DNA of 64,000 nucleotides, taken from the NCBI RefSeq assembly GCF_038502225.1, contig NC_091382.1, positions 13,742,376 through 13,806,375 on the forward strand, read 5' to 3'. The notes under the pieces were generated by a model. It did no database searches, had not been told where the DNA came from, and was given only the letters and a program-made list of their open reading frames with translations. Shown piece by piece: positions 34,291 to 45,705 of the stretch (position 1 is its first letter; every line of letters starts with the position of its first letter). This DNA comes from Cherax quadricarinatus (lineage: Eukaryota > Arthropoda > Malacostraca > Decapoda > Parastacidae). A program made the position numbers and the translations under genes.

Positions 34291-35029
34291 AGAAATATTA
34301 GCAGGAATGTATCACCCATGGAATAAATGGGTAAGTGTAATTTATTTTTCTAATTATGTGCTTAATCTATGTAAGTAGTATCTCAACTAAAATACTTATG
34401 TCAAGTTTTTAAAAAATATTCTATATACAGTCCACAAAAATAGCCAGTTTTACTGGCTTAAATTTTCATGATAAACATTTAGGAAACATATGTTGCTAAT
34501 CCAGGGTCCTGATGTTAGTTAGCGAGGTGAGACAGTGGCCATTGAAGAAGGGACATTGTTGATGATCACATTGTTCTTACAGTCCCACATGTCTCTAAGA
34601 TACATCAACATCAGAAACTTACTACATAGGCACCTCAGAGTATGAAAGCCCCACCATGCGAATTTTCCAGGATACAGTTATTCGGTCGATTTTTCACATC
34701 CAGATATGAAGGAAATTTCAGGGTGCGAAATTCCCCCTCATGGGAGGTTCCTCGGTGAGGGGCTCTTGATTTAGAGAATTGGATCTGTGCTCCAGTTCCC
34801 TAAATTAAGAATAATAATTATTATCAAAGAGTATCAAAGAGTGGTAGATATGTAACCTCCATCTGGCTACCCTACTCACCCATTATATACTAGGCATAAA
34901 GTGCCCTAGAGCAATAAAATGCATATACAGTACACTCATTACTTACCTTAAAATATTTGTAGTCTTAATGTAGAGTGAGAGGTGAGTAAACAAGATTAAA
35001 TGAATAAACGAGAGAGAATGAGTGTAGTG
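34291..35029. other. no gene seen; possible dispersed repeat near 34,740-34,812
   Basis: Mostly AT-rich. The stretch around gaggggctcttgatttagag and aattggatctgtgctccagt resembles a dispersed sequence I recall from decapod transcripts; this was not checked. No open frame or splice structure was found. Confidence 0.35.
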
Positions 35030-35882
35030 CAGGTCTCCCTCCACATTCGCGAGTTCCACTTTCATGGGCTTCAAACATTCACGAATGCCCAGCCACCCAA
35101 TCATATTTAAAATATTTCATTATGTATGTTAAGAACTGTGGCGATGGCAGAGTTTGTTTGGCGATAGGCTATCAGCTCTATGGCTTATTTATCTATCACA
35201 GTTCATCTAATAAGACATAATAAACACTATTAATAGCATAGAAACATGACATATACTCTAGAATAAATAAAATATGTCATTAAATATGTCACGAGTGTTG
35301 TTGTGTTGTTATTGGGTGTATAAAGGCCACTGAGAGCATAAGCCATACATAGTGATGGTGAAGCGGCAGCAGAGGTGGTAGAGGTGGCCATGTTGTCAGT
35401 CACCCTATAGAGCTCCAACAACCCTGGAGGAGTTAGGTTCGTGCTGTCCCTTTTCTATTGATTAATCACTTAACTTGCTACACAGTTAATGCTACACTTT
35501 ATCGCTGGCTGGTGCTATAGCCTTTATCCACTCGTGCTGCTTTAGTGTCATAGATATCGTAAAATCACTGAATCACTGAAGAAGGCACTTTCTCCCCTCT
35601 CTCTTCCTACTCCACTTAGGTACTCTACTACGAGTGGTGTCTTGAATTCTATAGTCTTTCTCACCTTTACCATAGGGCTGGCATTAGTACAATATTTTAC
35701 GATGTTTTCATGTGTTTTATGATTGTTCATGGTTCAATAGGTTAAGGAAGCAGTATTGTTAGCCTACGTTAATGCTATTATGATATTTCCCTACAATATA
35801 TTTGTGCACCAGACATTTATGATTTTTCAACGCTCACGAGGTTCCTGATCTCCTAACCCTTGCCAATGTGGAGGGAGACCTG
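35030..35882 (-). mobile_element. MITE-like Tigger deletion derivative, 853 bp
   Basis: The ends are inverted repeats: caggtctccctccacattcg at 35,030 and its counterpart ending ggagggagacctg at 35,882, followed by TA. Inside, on the minus strand, a fragment of the Tigger N-terminus (MVKVRKTIEFKTPLV, about 35,650-35,700) is joined directly to a C-terminal-type segment. The block from 35,460 to 35,620 matches 50,820-50,970 in reverse complement. The element lacks a catalytic domain and would depend on a full Tigger. Confidence 0.8.
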
Positions 35883-36185
35883 TAAGTTTGCGATTTTTGT
35901 AAACAAACAACTTGTTGTTGTTACCAGCCCAGACACAAATGGTTTTAGTTCACTCCGTCAAGCTGACTGGAAAAACATCTCGTGTTTATATTAATTTCTA
36001 TGTTCATATGCTGCGTTGCATGTTTATTATATAATTTTGAAAAAAATATCATAGACTGATTAAGCAAAATATCTATATTAACATTTTAAATGACATTTAA
36101 TGCACCTCAGAGTGATTTTCACTGTGTTATTATTATCATTATTAATACGGTGTCTTCAAGACTAATAACACTCTTAATGTGTATC
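35883..36185. other. spacer, no gene seen
   Basis: AT-rich, without open frames or repeats that I can recognise. Confidence 0.45.
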
Positions 36186-36300
36186 TGCATGCCAGCACAG
36201 GTGCAAGATGTGGAGTTTAAAGCAGTTAGGTTCAGTGACAAAGTGTAGCATTAAGAATGTAGCGAATAAGTGATTAAGCAATAGAAAAGGGACAAAACAG
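36186..36300 (+). mobile_element. fragment of the Tigger-derived MITE
   Basis: The stretch with aagtgtagcattaagaatgt and taagtgattaagcaatagaa matches the inner part of the MITEs at 35,030 (reverse complement) and 50,431. It has no termini and directly precedes the LINE at 36,308. Confidence 0.6.
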
Positions 36301-36307
36301 TGATCAT

Positions 36308-38545
36308 GTGGTTCTGTGCTTCGACTACATAGTTGAGCTCCAAGTAGAGAAAGTAGCAGGAATAGGATGGGAAAAACCAAACTACAAAAGAAGGAACTAC
36401 TCAGGCATGAGGAACGTCCTTCAAGACATTCAGTGGGAGAGGGAACTGACAGGAAAACCAGTACAAGAAATGATGGACTATGTGGCAACAAAATGCAAGG
36501 AGGCAGAGGAGAGGTTTGTTCCCATGGGAAATAGAAATAATGGAAAGAACAGAGCGAGTCCTTGGTTCACCCAAAGGTGTAGGGAGGCAAAAACTAGGTG
36601 TACTAGAAAATGGAAAAGGTACAGAAGACAGAGAACTCAGGAAAATAAAGAGATTAGCCGAAGAGCCAGAAACGAATATGCACAGATAAGAAGGGAGGCT
36701 CAGCGACAATATGAAAATGACATAGCATCGAAAGTCAAGACTGACCCGAAGCTGTTGTACAGCCACATCAGGAGGAAAACAACAGTCAAGGACCAGGTAA
36801 TCAGACTGAGGAAGGGTGATGGGGAATTCACAAGAAACGACCAAGAGGTATGTCAGGAGCTCAACACGAGATTTAAAGAAGTATTTACAGTGGAAACTAG
36901 TAGGACTCCAGGAAATCAGAACAGAGGGGTACACCAGCAAGTGCTGGATGAGGTACATATAACCAAGGAGGAGGTGAAGAAGCTGCTATGCGAACTTGAC
37001 ACCTCAAAGGCTGCGGAACCAGACAACATCTCTCCATGGGTCCTTAAAGAGGGAGCAGAGATATTGTGTCTGCCATTAACAAAGATCTTTAACACATCAT
37101 TTGAAACTGGGCAACTCCCTGAGGTATGGAAGATGGCAAATGTAGTCCAAATTTTTAAAAAGGGAGACAGACATGAGGCACTAAACTATAGACCTGTAGC
37201 ACCAACGTGTATAGTATGCAAGGTCATGGAGAAGGTCATCAGGGGGAGAGTGGTTGAGCACCTGGAAAGAAACAAGTGTATAATTGACAACTAGCACGGT
37301 TTCAGGGAAGGAAAATCCTGTGTCACAAACCTACTAGAGTATTATGACAAGGTGACAGAAGTAAGACAGGAGAGAGAGGGGTGGATCGACTGCATTTTTT
37401 TGGACTGCAAGAAGGCCTTCGACACAGTTCCTCACAAGAGGTTACTGCAAAAGTTAGAGGATCAGGCACAAATAACAGGAGAGGCACTGCAATGGATCAG
37501 AGAATACCTGACAGGAAGGCAACAACGAGTCATGGTATGTGACGAGGTGTCAGAGTGGGCACCTGTGAAAAGTGGGGTTCCACAGGGGTCAGTCCTAGGA
37601 CCTGTGCTGTTCTTGGTATATGTGAACGACATAATGGAAGGGATAGTCTCAGAAGTGTCCTTGTTTGCAGATGATGTGAAGTTAATGAGAAGAATCAAAT
37701 CGGATGAGGATCAGGCAGGACTACAAAGTGACCTGGACAGGCTACAAGCCTGGTCCAGCAACTTTCTCCAAGTGCAAAGTCATGAAGATTGGGGAAGGGC
37801 AAAGAAGACTGCAGACACAATATAGTTTAGATGGCCAAAGACTGCAAACCTCACTCAAGGAAAAAGATCTGGGGGTGAGTATAACACTGAGCATATCTCC
37901 TGAGGTGCACATCAATCAGATAACTGCTGCAGCATACGGGCGCCTGGCAAACCTATGGATAGCGTTCCGATACCTAAGTAAGGTTTCGTTCAAGACACTG
38001 TATACCATTTACGTCAGGCCCATACTGGAGTATGCAGCACCAGTTTGGAATCCACACCTAGTCAAGCACGTCAAGAAATTAGAGAAAGTACAAAGGTTTG
38101 CAACAAGACTAGTCCCAGAGCTACGGGGATTGTCCTACGAAGAAAGGTTGAGGGAAATCGGCCTGACAACACTGGAGGACAGGAGGGTCAGGGGAGACAT
38201 GATAATGACATATAAAATACTGTGCAGAATAGACAAGGTGGACAAAGACAGGATGTTCCAGAGAAGGGACACAGACACAAGAGGTCACAATTGGAAGTTG
38301 AAGACTCAGATGAAGCAAAGGGATGTTAGGAAGTATTTCTTCAGTCATAGAGTAGTCAGGCCGTATAATAGCCTAGAAAGTGACGTAGTGGAGGCGGGAA
38401 ACATACATAGTTTTAAGGCGAGGTATGATAAAGCTCATGGGGCAGGGAGAGAGAGAGGACCTAGTAGCAATCAGCGAAGAGGCAGGGCCAGGAGCTATGA
38501 CTCGTCCCCTGCAACCACAAATAGGTGAGTACAGCATAAGCCGCT
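36308..38545 (+). pseudogene. Jockey/CR1-group LINE, reverse transcriptase to 3' end
   Basis: The frame from 36,308 encodes the EEP-to-RT linker (SPWFTQRCREAKTRCTRKWK; QYENDIASKVKTDPKLLYSH) and RT motif 1 (KKGDRHEALNYRPVAPTC). It has one stop (TAG 37,292-37,294), then motif A (FLDCKKAFDTVPHKRLL), motif B (SGVPQGSVLGPVLFLVYVND) and motif C (LFADDVKLM). A frameshift near 37,770 leads into the C-terminal frame 37,704-38,528 (KDLGVSITLSISPEVHINQI; YVRPILEYAAPVWNPHLVKH; RVVRPYNSLESDVV). The 3' end lies around caaccacaaataggtgagta (about 38,510-38,530). The endonuclease is missing. It is a different family from the CR1 copies here. Confidence 0.9.
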
Positions 38546-38785
38546 CTGCCTATCGTCTGCAAGGTATGTAAATGGTGTACATACACCAGTTCATTTTTAC
38601 ATTATGGTTTTCTTATGAAAGAAGTGATCTAATGCAGTTAGCCTCACAAACTCCGTTTTCTCTTATACTAATATGTCTGAAGGAGGAGAGAATGGAAAGA
38701 CATTTTTATAGCTTGAGCGAGAATGCCCACGATGACCGTCTTCCCCCGACACCACGTACATAATGACATACATATTTTATTCATT
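38546..38785. other. spacer, no gene seen
   Basis: Unassigned sequence between the LINE 3' end and the RTE start. It contains a short palindrome (gtgtacatacac, about 38,576). Confidence 0.45.
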
Positions 38786-38788
38786 CTA

Positions 38789-39061
38789 GAGTAGCTTATG
38801 AGAGATTTTTACAAAGCAGAAGTGTTATAAGAAGATCAGAGTATATGGAGAGTAAAAGAAAGGTGAAGAGAGTGGTGAGAGAGAGCAAAAAGAGAGCAGA
38901 TAATAAAGTGGAAGAGGCATTGTCAAGAAATTTTGATGAAAATAAGAAAAAAATTATCAGTGAGATAAACAAATTAAGAAAGCCTAGGGAACAACTGGAT
39001 TTGTCCATTAAAAACAGAGTAGGGGAGTTATTCGATGCGGAAATGGCGGTACTGGGTAGAT
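38789..39061 (+). pseudogene. RTE ORF2, part 1 (linker)
   Basis: Reads AYERFLQSRSVIRRSEYMES, KRKVKRVVRESKKRADNKVE, NKKKIISEINKLRKPREQLD and EMAVLGRY, after which CR1 sequence begins. Copy 1 continues LGRWREYFEELL, which resumes at 42,541 here. Confidence 0.88.
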
Positions 39062-42000
39062 ACCTGGAGTTTACCTGGAGAGGGTTTCACAGGTCAATGC
39101 CCCATACTGGTTGGTCAGGTTCTGAATTTAGGTGCCTGTCCAGTGCCTTCTTGACGTCAGCCAGGGGTCTATTGGTAATGCCCCTCATGTATACTGGGAG
39201 GCAAATGAACAGTCTTGGGCCCCGGACACTTATTGTGTTGTCTCTCAGTGTACTTGTGGCTCCCCGGCTTTTCATCGGGTAAACGTTGCATCTCCTGCCG
39301 AGTCTTTTGCTTTCATAGGGAGTGATTTTCGTGTGCAGGTTTGGTGCCAATCTCTCCAGGACCTTCTGAGTGTATATTATCATGTATCTCTCTCACCTGC
39401 ATTTGTGGGAATACAGATCAAGGGCCTTCAACCGTTCCCAGCAGTTTAGGTGCCTAATCGTACTTATGTGTGCTGTGAAAGTTCTTTGTACACTCTCGAG
39501 GTCTGCAATGTCACCAGCCTTGAAGGGGGCCGTTAGTGTACAGCAGTATTCCAGCCTAAAGAGCACAAACATCCTAAGTTTTGAAGGTTCTCATTATCCA
39601 TCCTGTCATTTTCCTAGTGGATAAGGTAGATACAATGTTGTGGTCTTTGAAGGCGAGATTCTCTGACATTATCACTCCCAGATCCTTCACATTACTTTTC
39701 CACTCTATTGTATGGTTAGAATTTGTCATATTTCCTGACACACTTTTAATTTCTTCAAGTTTCCCATATCTGAGTAGTTGAAATTTCTCCTCATTGAACT
39801 TCATATTGTTTTGAGTGGCCAATTTGAAGATTTGGTTGTTGTCCGCTTGAAGTCTCGTGGTGTCTTTGATGGAGGCCACTGTAATGGTAATCAGGGTAAT
39901 CTGGAGCTGTTGCTTACATCTCTATGTCAGAAATGAGGATGAGGATTAGAATGGGAGGGAGTACTGTGCCTTGTGGAACAGAGCTTTTTACCATGGCTGC
40001 CTGGGACTTTACTCTGTTTACTATTACTCTTTGTGTTCTATTTGTCAGGAAGTTGTAGATCCATTTATCAACTTTTCCCGTTATTCCTTTATCACGCATT
40101 TTGTGTGCTATTACACCATGGTCACACTTGTCAAAAGCTTTTGTAAAGTGTGTGTATACTACATCTGTATTTTCTTTATCCTCTACAGCATCCATGATGT
40201 TGTCATAGTGATCCAGTGGCGGAACAGGCAGGAGCGACCTGCTCTAAACCCATGTTGTCCTGGGTTGTGTAACTGGTGGGTATCTAGGTGGTTGGCAATC
40301 TTGCTTCTTAGAACCCTCTCAAAGATTTTTATGATGTGGGATGTTAGTGCTATCGGTCCATAGTTCCTTGCAATTGCTTTACTGTCACCTTTGTGGAGTG
40401 GGGCTGTCTCTTGTTTTGGGATGACCCCTGTGTCCATGCTCACTCTCCATAAAATGCTGAAGGCACTTGATAGGGGCTCTTGCAGTTCTTGATGAACACA
40501 GAGTTCCGCAATTCTGTGCCTGAGGCAGAGAGCATGAGCATGTCATTAATTGCCTCTTGTAAGTCTTGTGGAGTTACAATAATATCCAAATTTTTTTGTT
40601 ATGACCAAATTTTGTGTTTCATTCATAGAGAATTTATTTGGATTGTCGACCCTTATTCTGGGCAGTGGCTCGCTGAACACTGAATCATATTGGGACTTTA
40701 GTATCTCACTAATTTCTTGGCTGTCATCTGTGTATGTCCCATCCCGCCTAAGCAGTGGCCCAATACTGGATGTTGTTTTTTCCTTAGATTTGGCATAAGA
40801 GAAGAAACATTTGTTTTTTTTCAGTTTGCTTTATGGCTTTTAGTTCTTCCTGTGATTCTTGTCTCGTATAAGATTCCTTCAGCATTAGTTCGATATTTGA
40901 AATTTCGTTGACTAGTGCCTCCCTTCATATTTCAGATATGTTGACCCCACTCAGCAGCTCTGTGACTCTTCGCCTTCTTCTGTATAGGGAACGTCTCTCT
41001 CTAGTTTACATCTTCTCTTTCTTTCTCTTAATGGAATGTGTCTTGAGCAGATATCAAGAACCACATCATTCATTTTTTAAAGGTAAATGTTTAGATCTGT
41101 GTTGTTTAGGATATCTTCCCAGCTTGTTTCTTTTAGGACATGGTTGACTTGATCCCATTGTATGTTTTTGTTATTGAAATTGAATTTTGTTAAGAGACCT
41201 TCATGAACGCTCACATTTTGCTGGTCAGGAGCCCTGTGCATGCATGTCTGCACCTCTATTATGTTGTGATCTGAATCTTTGATACAGTTATTACATATCA
41301 GATCGTCCTCTTAGTGAAGATGAGGTCCAGCATATTTTCTAGTCTTGTAGGCTCTACTATTTGCTAGTTTAAGGTGAATTTGTTGTACAGATTTAATAGT
41401 TCGTGTATGTGTGAACTGTCAGCTGAGCTTCCTCCCGGGGTGATCTCTGGTGAAACATTGTTTGCTATACTCCTCCATTTTAGGTGTTTTAAGTTGAAAT
41501 CTCCTAGTAGTAAGATGTTTGGGGCAGGAATTTGGAGATTTTCCAAACAATGGTCAATTTTCTCAACCTGCTCCTGGAATTGCCGGGAAGTTGCATCTGG
41601 AGGCTTGTATACTCCCCCAATAACAAGGTTTTGGTATTCAGTCTTTACCATCAAATCTTTAACTACATCATTTGAGGTGTTTAGTGCTTCTGTGCAAATG
41701 AGCGACTCTCTGACATACAGGCCAAACCCCCCTTGTTGCCTGTTTAGTCTGTCGCATCAGAATAGGTTATGACCTGGGATCCATATTTTGTTGTCATAAT
41801 GATCCTTTATGTGGGTGTTTGTGAATGCTGAAAACATTGCATTCGACTTCGGGAGCAGTCCCTTGATATAAGGAATTTTGTTGTTTTTTGACGGCTTTAG
41901 ATCATGTATGTTTGCAAGGACATATATCATCGTATTGGTGGAATTTAGGATGGTTTTATTTGCTGGCTCTAATATCTGTTGTTCTGGGGTAGAGGCCAAT

Positions 42001-42537
42001 GTCCGTGCTTCTGCTCCAGAAGCGTTTTCAGGTGGTGTGGGATTATTGTCATTTCCTGCCAGTCCTTTTTCCCTCCTGGCCCTAAAAAATCTCTGTCCCT
42101 TAAGAGATTGTGGCTCCTTTCTTTTGTTTCCCATAGTCTGGCTGGTCTGTGTCTTCTAGTCCCCTTTAGACGATGTGCCTGGCAGTATGCATTGTAGCAT
42201 TTTCTTTCATGGATTGATGAGTGACACATTTCTGGGTGAAATAAGTTACAAGAGGGGAAGTTGCCCTCTCCTGTTGTCATGTGGGTGTGGCATTTTTTGG
42301 GATGGTCAAAGGCCCATGTTCCACCTGTTTTACTGGATATTCTGTGCCTGCAGATACCCAAGGCATAGTATTTACATAGACTGTAATTCTGTTGCTAGGA
42401 TTTATTGTAGCTGCGTTCACTGCTGGTGCATTTATTTTTCCTGTTTCCTCCCTATCTTTCACCCCTGTATGGGCATCAGTGCTTCCACCGGGTTTTGCTG
42501 GTAGTGTGTCGACACTAGATGTGTAGACACTAGACAC
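39062..42537 (-). mobile_element. CR1-type LINE, most complete copy (5' truncated)
   Basis: On the minus strand it spans the end of ORF1, the endonuclease, the RT and the 3' tail (cctggagtttacctggagag at 39,062-39,081 on the plus strand). The upstream PHD finger seen at about 15,000 is lost. Its 5' edge carries short filler repeats (gacactagatgtgtagacac, 42,511-42,530) before the RTE resumes, a pattern often left by LINE 5' junction repair. The flanking duplication is tagat. Confidence 0.87.
39087..42361 (-). pseudogene. CR1 ORF1 end, EEP endonuclease and reverse transcriptase, several frameshifts
   Basis: Order on the minus strand: CCCH-like cysteine/histidine clusters (42,361-41,969: MGICRHRISSKTGGTWAFDH; SCNLFHPEMCHSSIHERKCY), a linker, the EEP domain (41,757-42,134 and 41,364-41,654: GGVYKPPDATSRQFQEQV; NILLLGDFNLKHLKW), the RT start (40,443-40,183: NYGPIALTSHIIKIFERVLR), motif A (40,195-39,914: YTHFTKAFDKCDHG), motif B (SSVPQGTVLPPILILILISD), and the C-terminus (39,383-39,087: RDNTISVRGPRLFICLPVYM). 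Motif C near 39,900 is degraded. There are multiple frameshifts. Confidence 0.85.
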
Positions 42538-42540
42538 TAG

Positions 42541-43587
42541 ATGGCAGGAATATTTTGAGAAACTTTCAGATGCTGATGAAGAAAGGGAGGCAGTAATTTC
42601 ATGCACTGGCCAGGGAGGTATAACATCTTGTAGGAGTGAAGAAGAGCAGGATGTGAGTGTGGGGGAGGTGCATGAGGCATTACATAGAATGAAAGGGGGT
42701 AAAGCAGCTGAAACTGACGGGATCATGACAGAAATGATGGAAGCAGGGGGGGATATAGTGTTGAAGTGGTTGGTATTTTGTTTAATAAATGTATGAAAGA
42801 GGGAAAGGTGCCTAGGGATTGGCAAAGAGCGTGTATAGTTCTTTTATATAAATGGAAGGGGGGACAAAAGATATTGTAAAAATTATAGGGGAATAAGTTT
42901 GCTGAGTATACAAGGTAAAGTGTATGTTAGGGTTATTATTGAAAGAAATAGAGGTAAGACAGAGAGTAGAATTGCAGATGAGCAAGGAGGTTTTAGAGTG
43001 GGTAGGGGATGTGTAGATCAAGTGTTTACATTGAGGCATATATGTGAACAGCATTTAGATAAAGGTAGGGAAGTTTTCATTGCATTTATGGATTTAGAAA
43101 AAGCATATGATCGAGTGGATTGGGGAACAATGTGGTAGATGTTGCAAGTGTATAGAATAGGTAAATGCTGTATATAGTTTCTATGAGGATAGTGAGGCTC
43201 AGGTTAGGGTATGTAGGAGAGAGGGAGATTACTTTCCAGTGAAAGTAGATCTTAGACAGTGATGTGTAATGTCACCATGGATGATTACTATATTTATTGA
43301 TGGGATTGTGAAAGAAGTAAATTCTAGGGTGTTGGGGAGAGCGGTGGGATTAAATTATGGGGAATCAAATGTAAAATGGGAGTTGACACAGATACTTTTT
43401 GCTGATGATACTGTGCTTTTGGGGGATTCTAAGGAAAATTACTAAGGTTTGTGGACGAGTTTTGGAGGGAGTGTAAAGGTAGAAAGTTGAAAGTAAATGT
43501 AGATAAGAGTAAGTTAATGAGGATATCAAACAATTTAGATGGAGAAAAACTGGATATCACATTGTAGGGTGTATGGAAGAAGTAAAT
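42541..43587 (+). pseudogene. RTE ORF2, part 2 (RT palm)
   Basis: Begins WQEYFEKLSDADEEREAVIS and contains KGGKAAETDGIMTEMMEAGG, a frameshift near 42,775, GYGRV-like VYVRVIIERNRGKTESRIAD, motif A (FMDLEKAYDRVDWG), a stop at 43,135-43,138 with a small deletion, motif B with another stop (DLRQ* near 43,260), and motif C (LFADDTVLLGDS, about 43,400-43,430). It ends MEEVN, where the PLE is inserted. Confidence 0.85.
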
Positions 43588-43588
43588 A

Positions 43589-44080
43589 CACAAATAACCC
43601 ACACATAAAACAGAGAAGCTTACGACGACGTTTTGGTCCGACTTGGACCATTGACAAAGTCACACTAACCAGAGGTGGAGCAGGACGGCTATATATAGGC
43701 AGGAAGAGGTGGTGGTAGTAGTAGTAGTAGTAGTACAAGAATTGTATATAATACCGACAAGATGAAACTAAGACACATGCACAACACCCGGGCATCCCTG
43801 TCGTAGACGTTTCGCCATCCAGCCAGCCACTGGATGGCGAAACGTCCACAACAAAGACAACCAGACACCGCACATGCGTCTTAATTTCATCAGTAGTTGT
43901 AGTAGTAGTAGAAGAAGAAGAGGTAGTAGTAGTGGTAGTGGTAGAAGTGGGAAATAAGGAAGACGAGCCAGTCAAATACAAAGGAAGAGGAGCACTGCAA
44001 GAGAGCTAGGTGCCCACTGAGGGAAAGAAAGCGCACAGAGGTGCGTGAAAGGGGAAGTGGTGAAATAAATGAAGGAACAG
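43589..44080 (-). repeat. PLE terminal repeat, left (inverted) copy
   Basis: This is the reverse complement of 45,150-45,668. Landmarks from the left are acacaaataacccacacata, gacgttttggtccgacttgg, a gtagta tract, gataccgac, two facing cgtttcgccatccag words (43,808-43,848), and a second agtagt tract. It ends within gaacagaaacacga. Confidence 0.88.
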
Positions 44081-44085
44081 AAACA

Positions 44086-45070
44086 CGAATACTTCGAGAC
44101 TGTTCTTCTTCCTACCCTCGATGTGCAACCTTCACTCTGGCTCCGCTATGTGGATGACATCTTTGCTCTGTGGCCTCATGACTCCAGTCTCTTCCAACCT
44201 TTTCTTGAAGCTCTTAATATTCTTGCTCCATCCATTAAGTTTAAAGCTGAATGGGAATCTAATTCCTTGCTTCCTTTCCTTGATGTCCATGTCCACTTCT
44301 CAGATACAGGTTTTTCCTTTTCCGTTTACCGTAAACCTATGCACAGTGGCATGTACATTCACTACTTTTCCTGTCATGCTTCCCCTGTCAAGAAAAGTGT
44401 TCTTATCTCCCTCTTTCTCTGTGCCCTCCGCATCTGTGATCCTCAGTTCCTTACAGCAGAAATTTCCTCTCTTCATAATTCGTTCTCCCGTCTTGGCTAC
44501 CCTTCCCATTTCATAGACTCTGCCCTCTCACGTGCTAAACGCAATTTCTTCTCTCCCAAAGTCTCTACTCCTGGGAACTCTTCTATCCTCTGCCTTCCCT
44601 ACATTTCCGGTCTTTCTAATCTCAACAATTCTCTCCATCCCTTAGACATCAAGCTTACCTTCCGCCAGACTAACACTCTTCACACTAATCTCGTTCATAC
44701 CTCTCGTCCCTCTACAGATGTTCCTGGTGTCTACTCTATTTCTTGCTCCTCCTGTCCTCTTCAATACTTCATAGAAACTAGTCGATCTCTTTCTGACAGA
44801 CTTAGGGAGCACAAAAATAGTGTTAGGCTTGCCGACACTAACAATGCTCTTTTCTGTCATGTCAGAGATCATAGCAATCCTATTGACTGGTCTTCTGCTA
44901 AAACTGTCTTCCCTACTTCCAACTCGAACAGTCGCCGTCTAGTTGAATCCTCTCTAATACACAACTTTCCTTGTATGAACCTTAGCCCTGGCTTCGTCTC
45001 TGTAGATGCCTTCCTCTCCTACTACATTGTAAAATGCTCCAAACTTCAGAACACCCATGACTTAACCTGA
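44086..45070 (+). pseudogene. PLE reverse transcriptase (C-terminal half) plus GIY-YIG endonuclease
   Basis: The frame is open to the TGA at 45,068-45,070 and starts inside the RT: ETVLLPTLDVQPSLWLRYVD with catalytic YVDD, then SNSLLPFLDVHVHFSDTG and YRKPMHSGMYIHYFSCHA. The C-terminal nuclease is recognisable as GVYSISCSSCPLQYFIETSR with RLREHKNSVR after it; the canonical YIG has become YFI, so the nuclease motif is altered. The N-terminal half of the RT is absent, replaced by the inverted terminal repeat, so the ATG at 44,069 reads repeat sequence. PLE proteins combine reverse transcription with GIY-YIG cleavage. Confidence 0.9.
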
Positions 45071-45149
45071 ATCTTCATTTTTTCTTTTCCTTTTTCTTCT
45101 TCTTCCTCTTCCCCTTTCATCTTTCCTTTTCTCCTCTGGGTTGTCTTTC

Positions 45150-45516
45150 TCTCTCCTGTCTCGTGTTTCTGTTCTTTCTTCATTTATTTCACCAATTCCC
45201 CTTTCACGCACCTCTGTGCGCTTGCTCTCCCTCTGTGGGCATCTAGCTCTCTTGCAGTGCTCCCCTTCCTTTGTATTTGACTGGCTCGTCTTCCTTATTT
45301 CCCACTTCTACCACTACCACTACTACTACCTCTTATTCTTCTACTACTACTACAACTACTGATGAAATTAAGACACATATGCGGCGTCTGGTTGTCTTTG
45401 TTGTGGACGTTTCGCCATCCAGTGGCTGGCTGGATGGCGAAACGTCTACGATGGGGATGCTCGGGTGTTGTGCATGTGTCTTAGTTTCATCTTGTCGGTA
45501 TTATATACAATTCTTG

Positions 45517-45547
<31 letters not shown>

Positions 45548-45668
45548 TCTTCCTGCCTATATATAGCCGTCCTGCTCCACCACTGGTTACTGTGACTTTG
45601 TCAATGGTCCAAGTCGGACCGAAACGTCGTCGTAAGCTTCTCTCTTTTATGTGCGGGTTATTTGTGTA
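45150..45668 (+). repeat. PLE terminal repeat, right copy
   Basis: The mirror image of 43,589-44,080. It holds ctactgatgaaattaagaca, two facing GAAACGTC-type words (gacgtttcgccatccag at about 45,406 and ctggatggcgaaacgtc at about 45,430), gtcggtattatatac, and near the end ggtccaagtcggaccgaaac (45,606-45,625), a small stem followed by a GAAAC box. Confidence 0.88.
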
Positions 45669-45705
45669 TCGTTCCAGTCACGGTATTGTGCCTTTTTTGT
45701 TATTT

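Larger units (their letters stand above)
43588..45705 (+). mobile_element. Penelope-like element with long terminal inverted repeats
   Basis: An 11-bp target duplication flanks the insertion. The two ends (43,589-44,080 and 45,150-45,668) are reverse complements over about 500 bases, and a 5'-truncated PLE coding region lies between them. Inverted, partly duplicated terminal repeats are typical of PLEs. A 37-base tail (45,669-45,705) is present only at the right end. The terminal repeats carry GTA/CTA-rich microsatellites and hammerhead-like GAAACGTC words. Confidence 0.9.
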
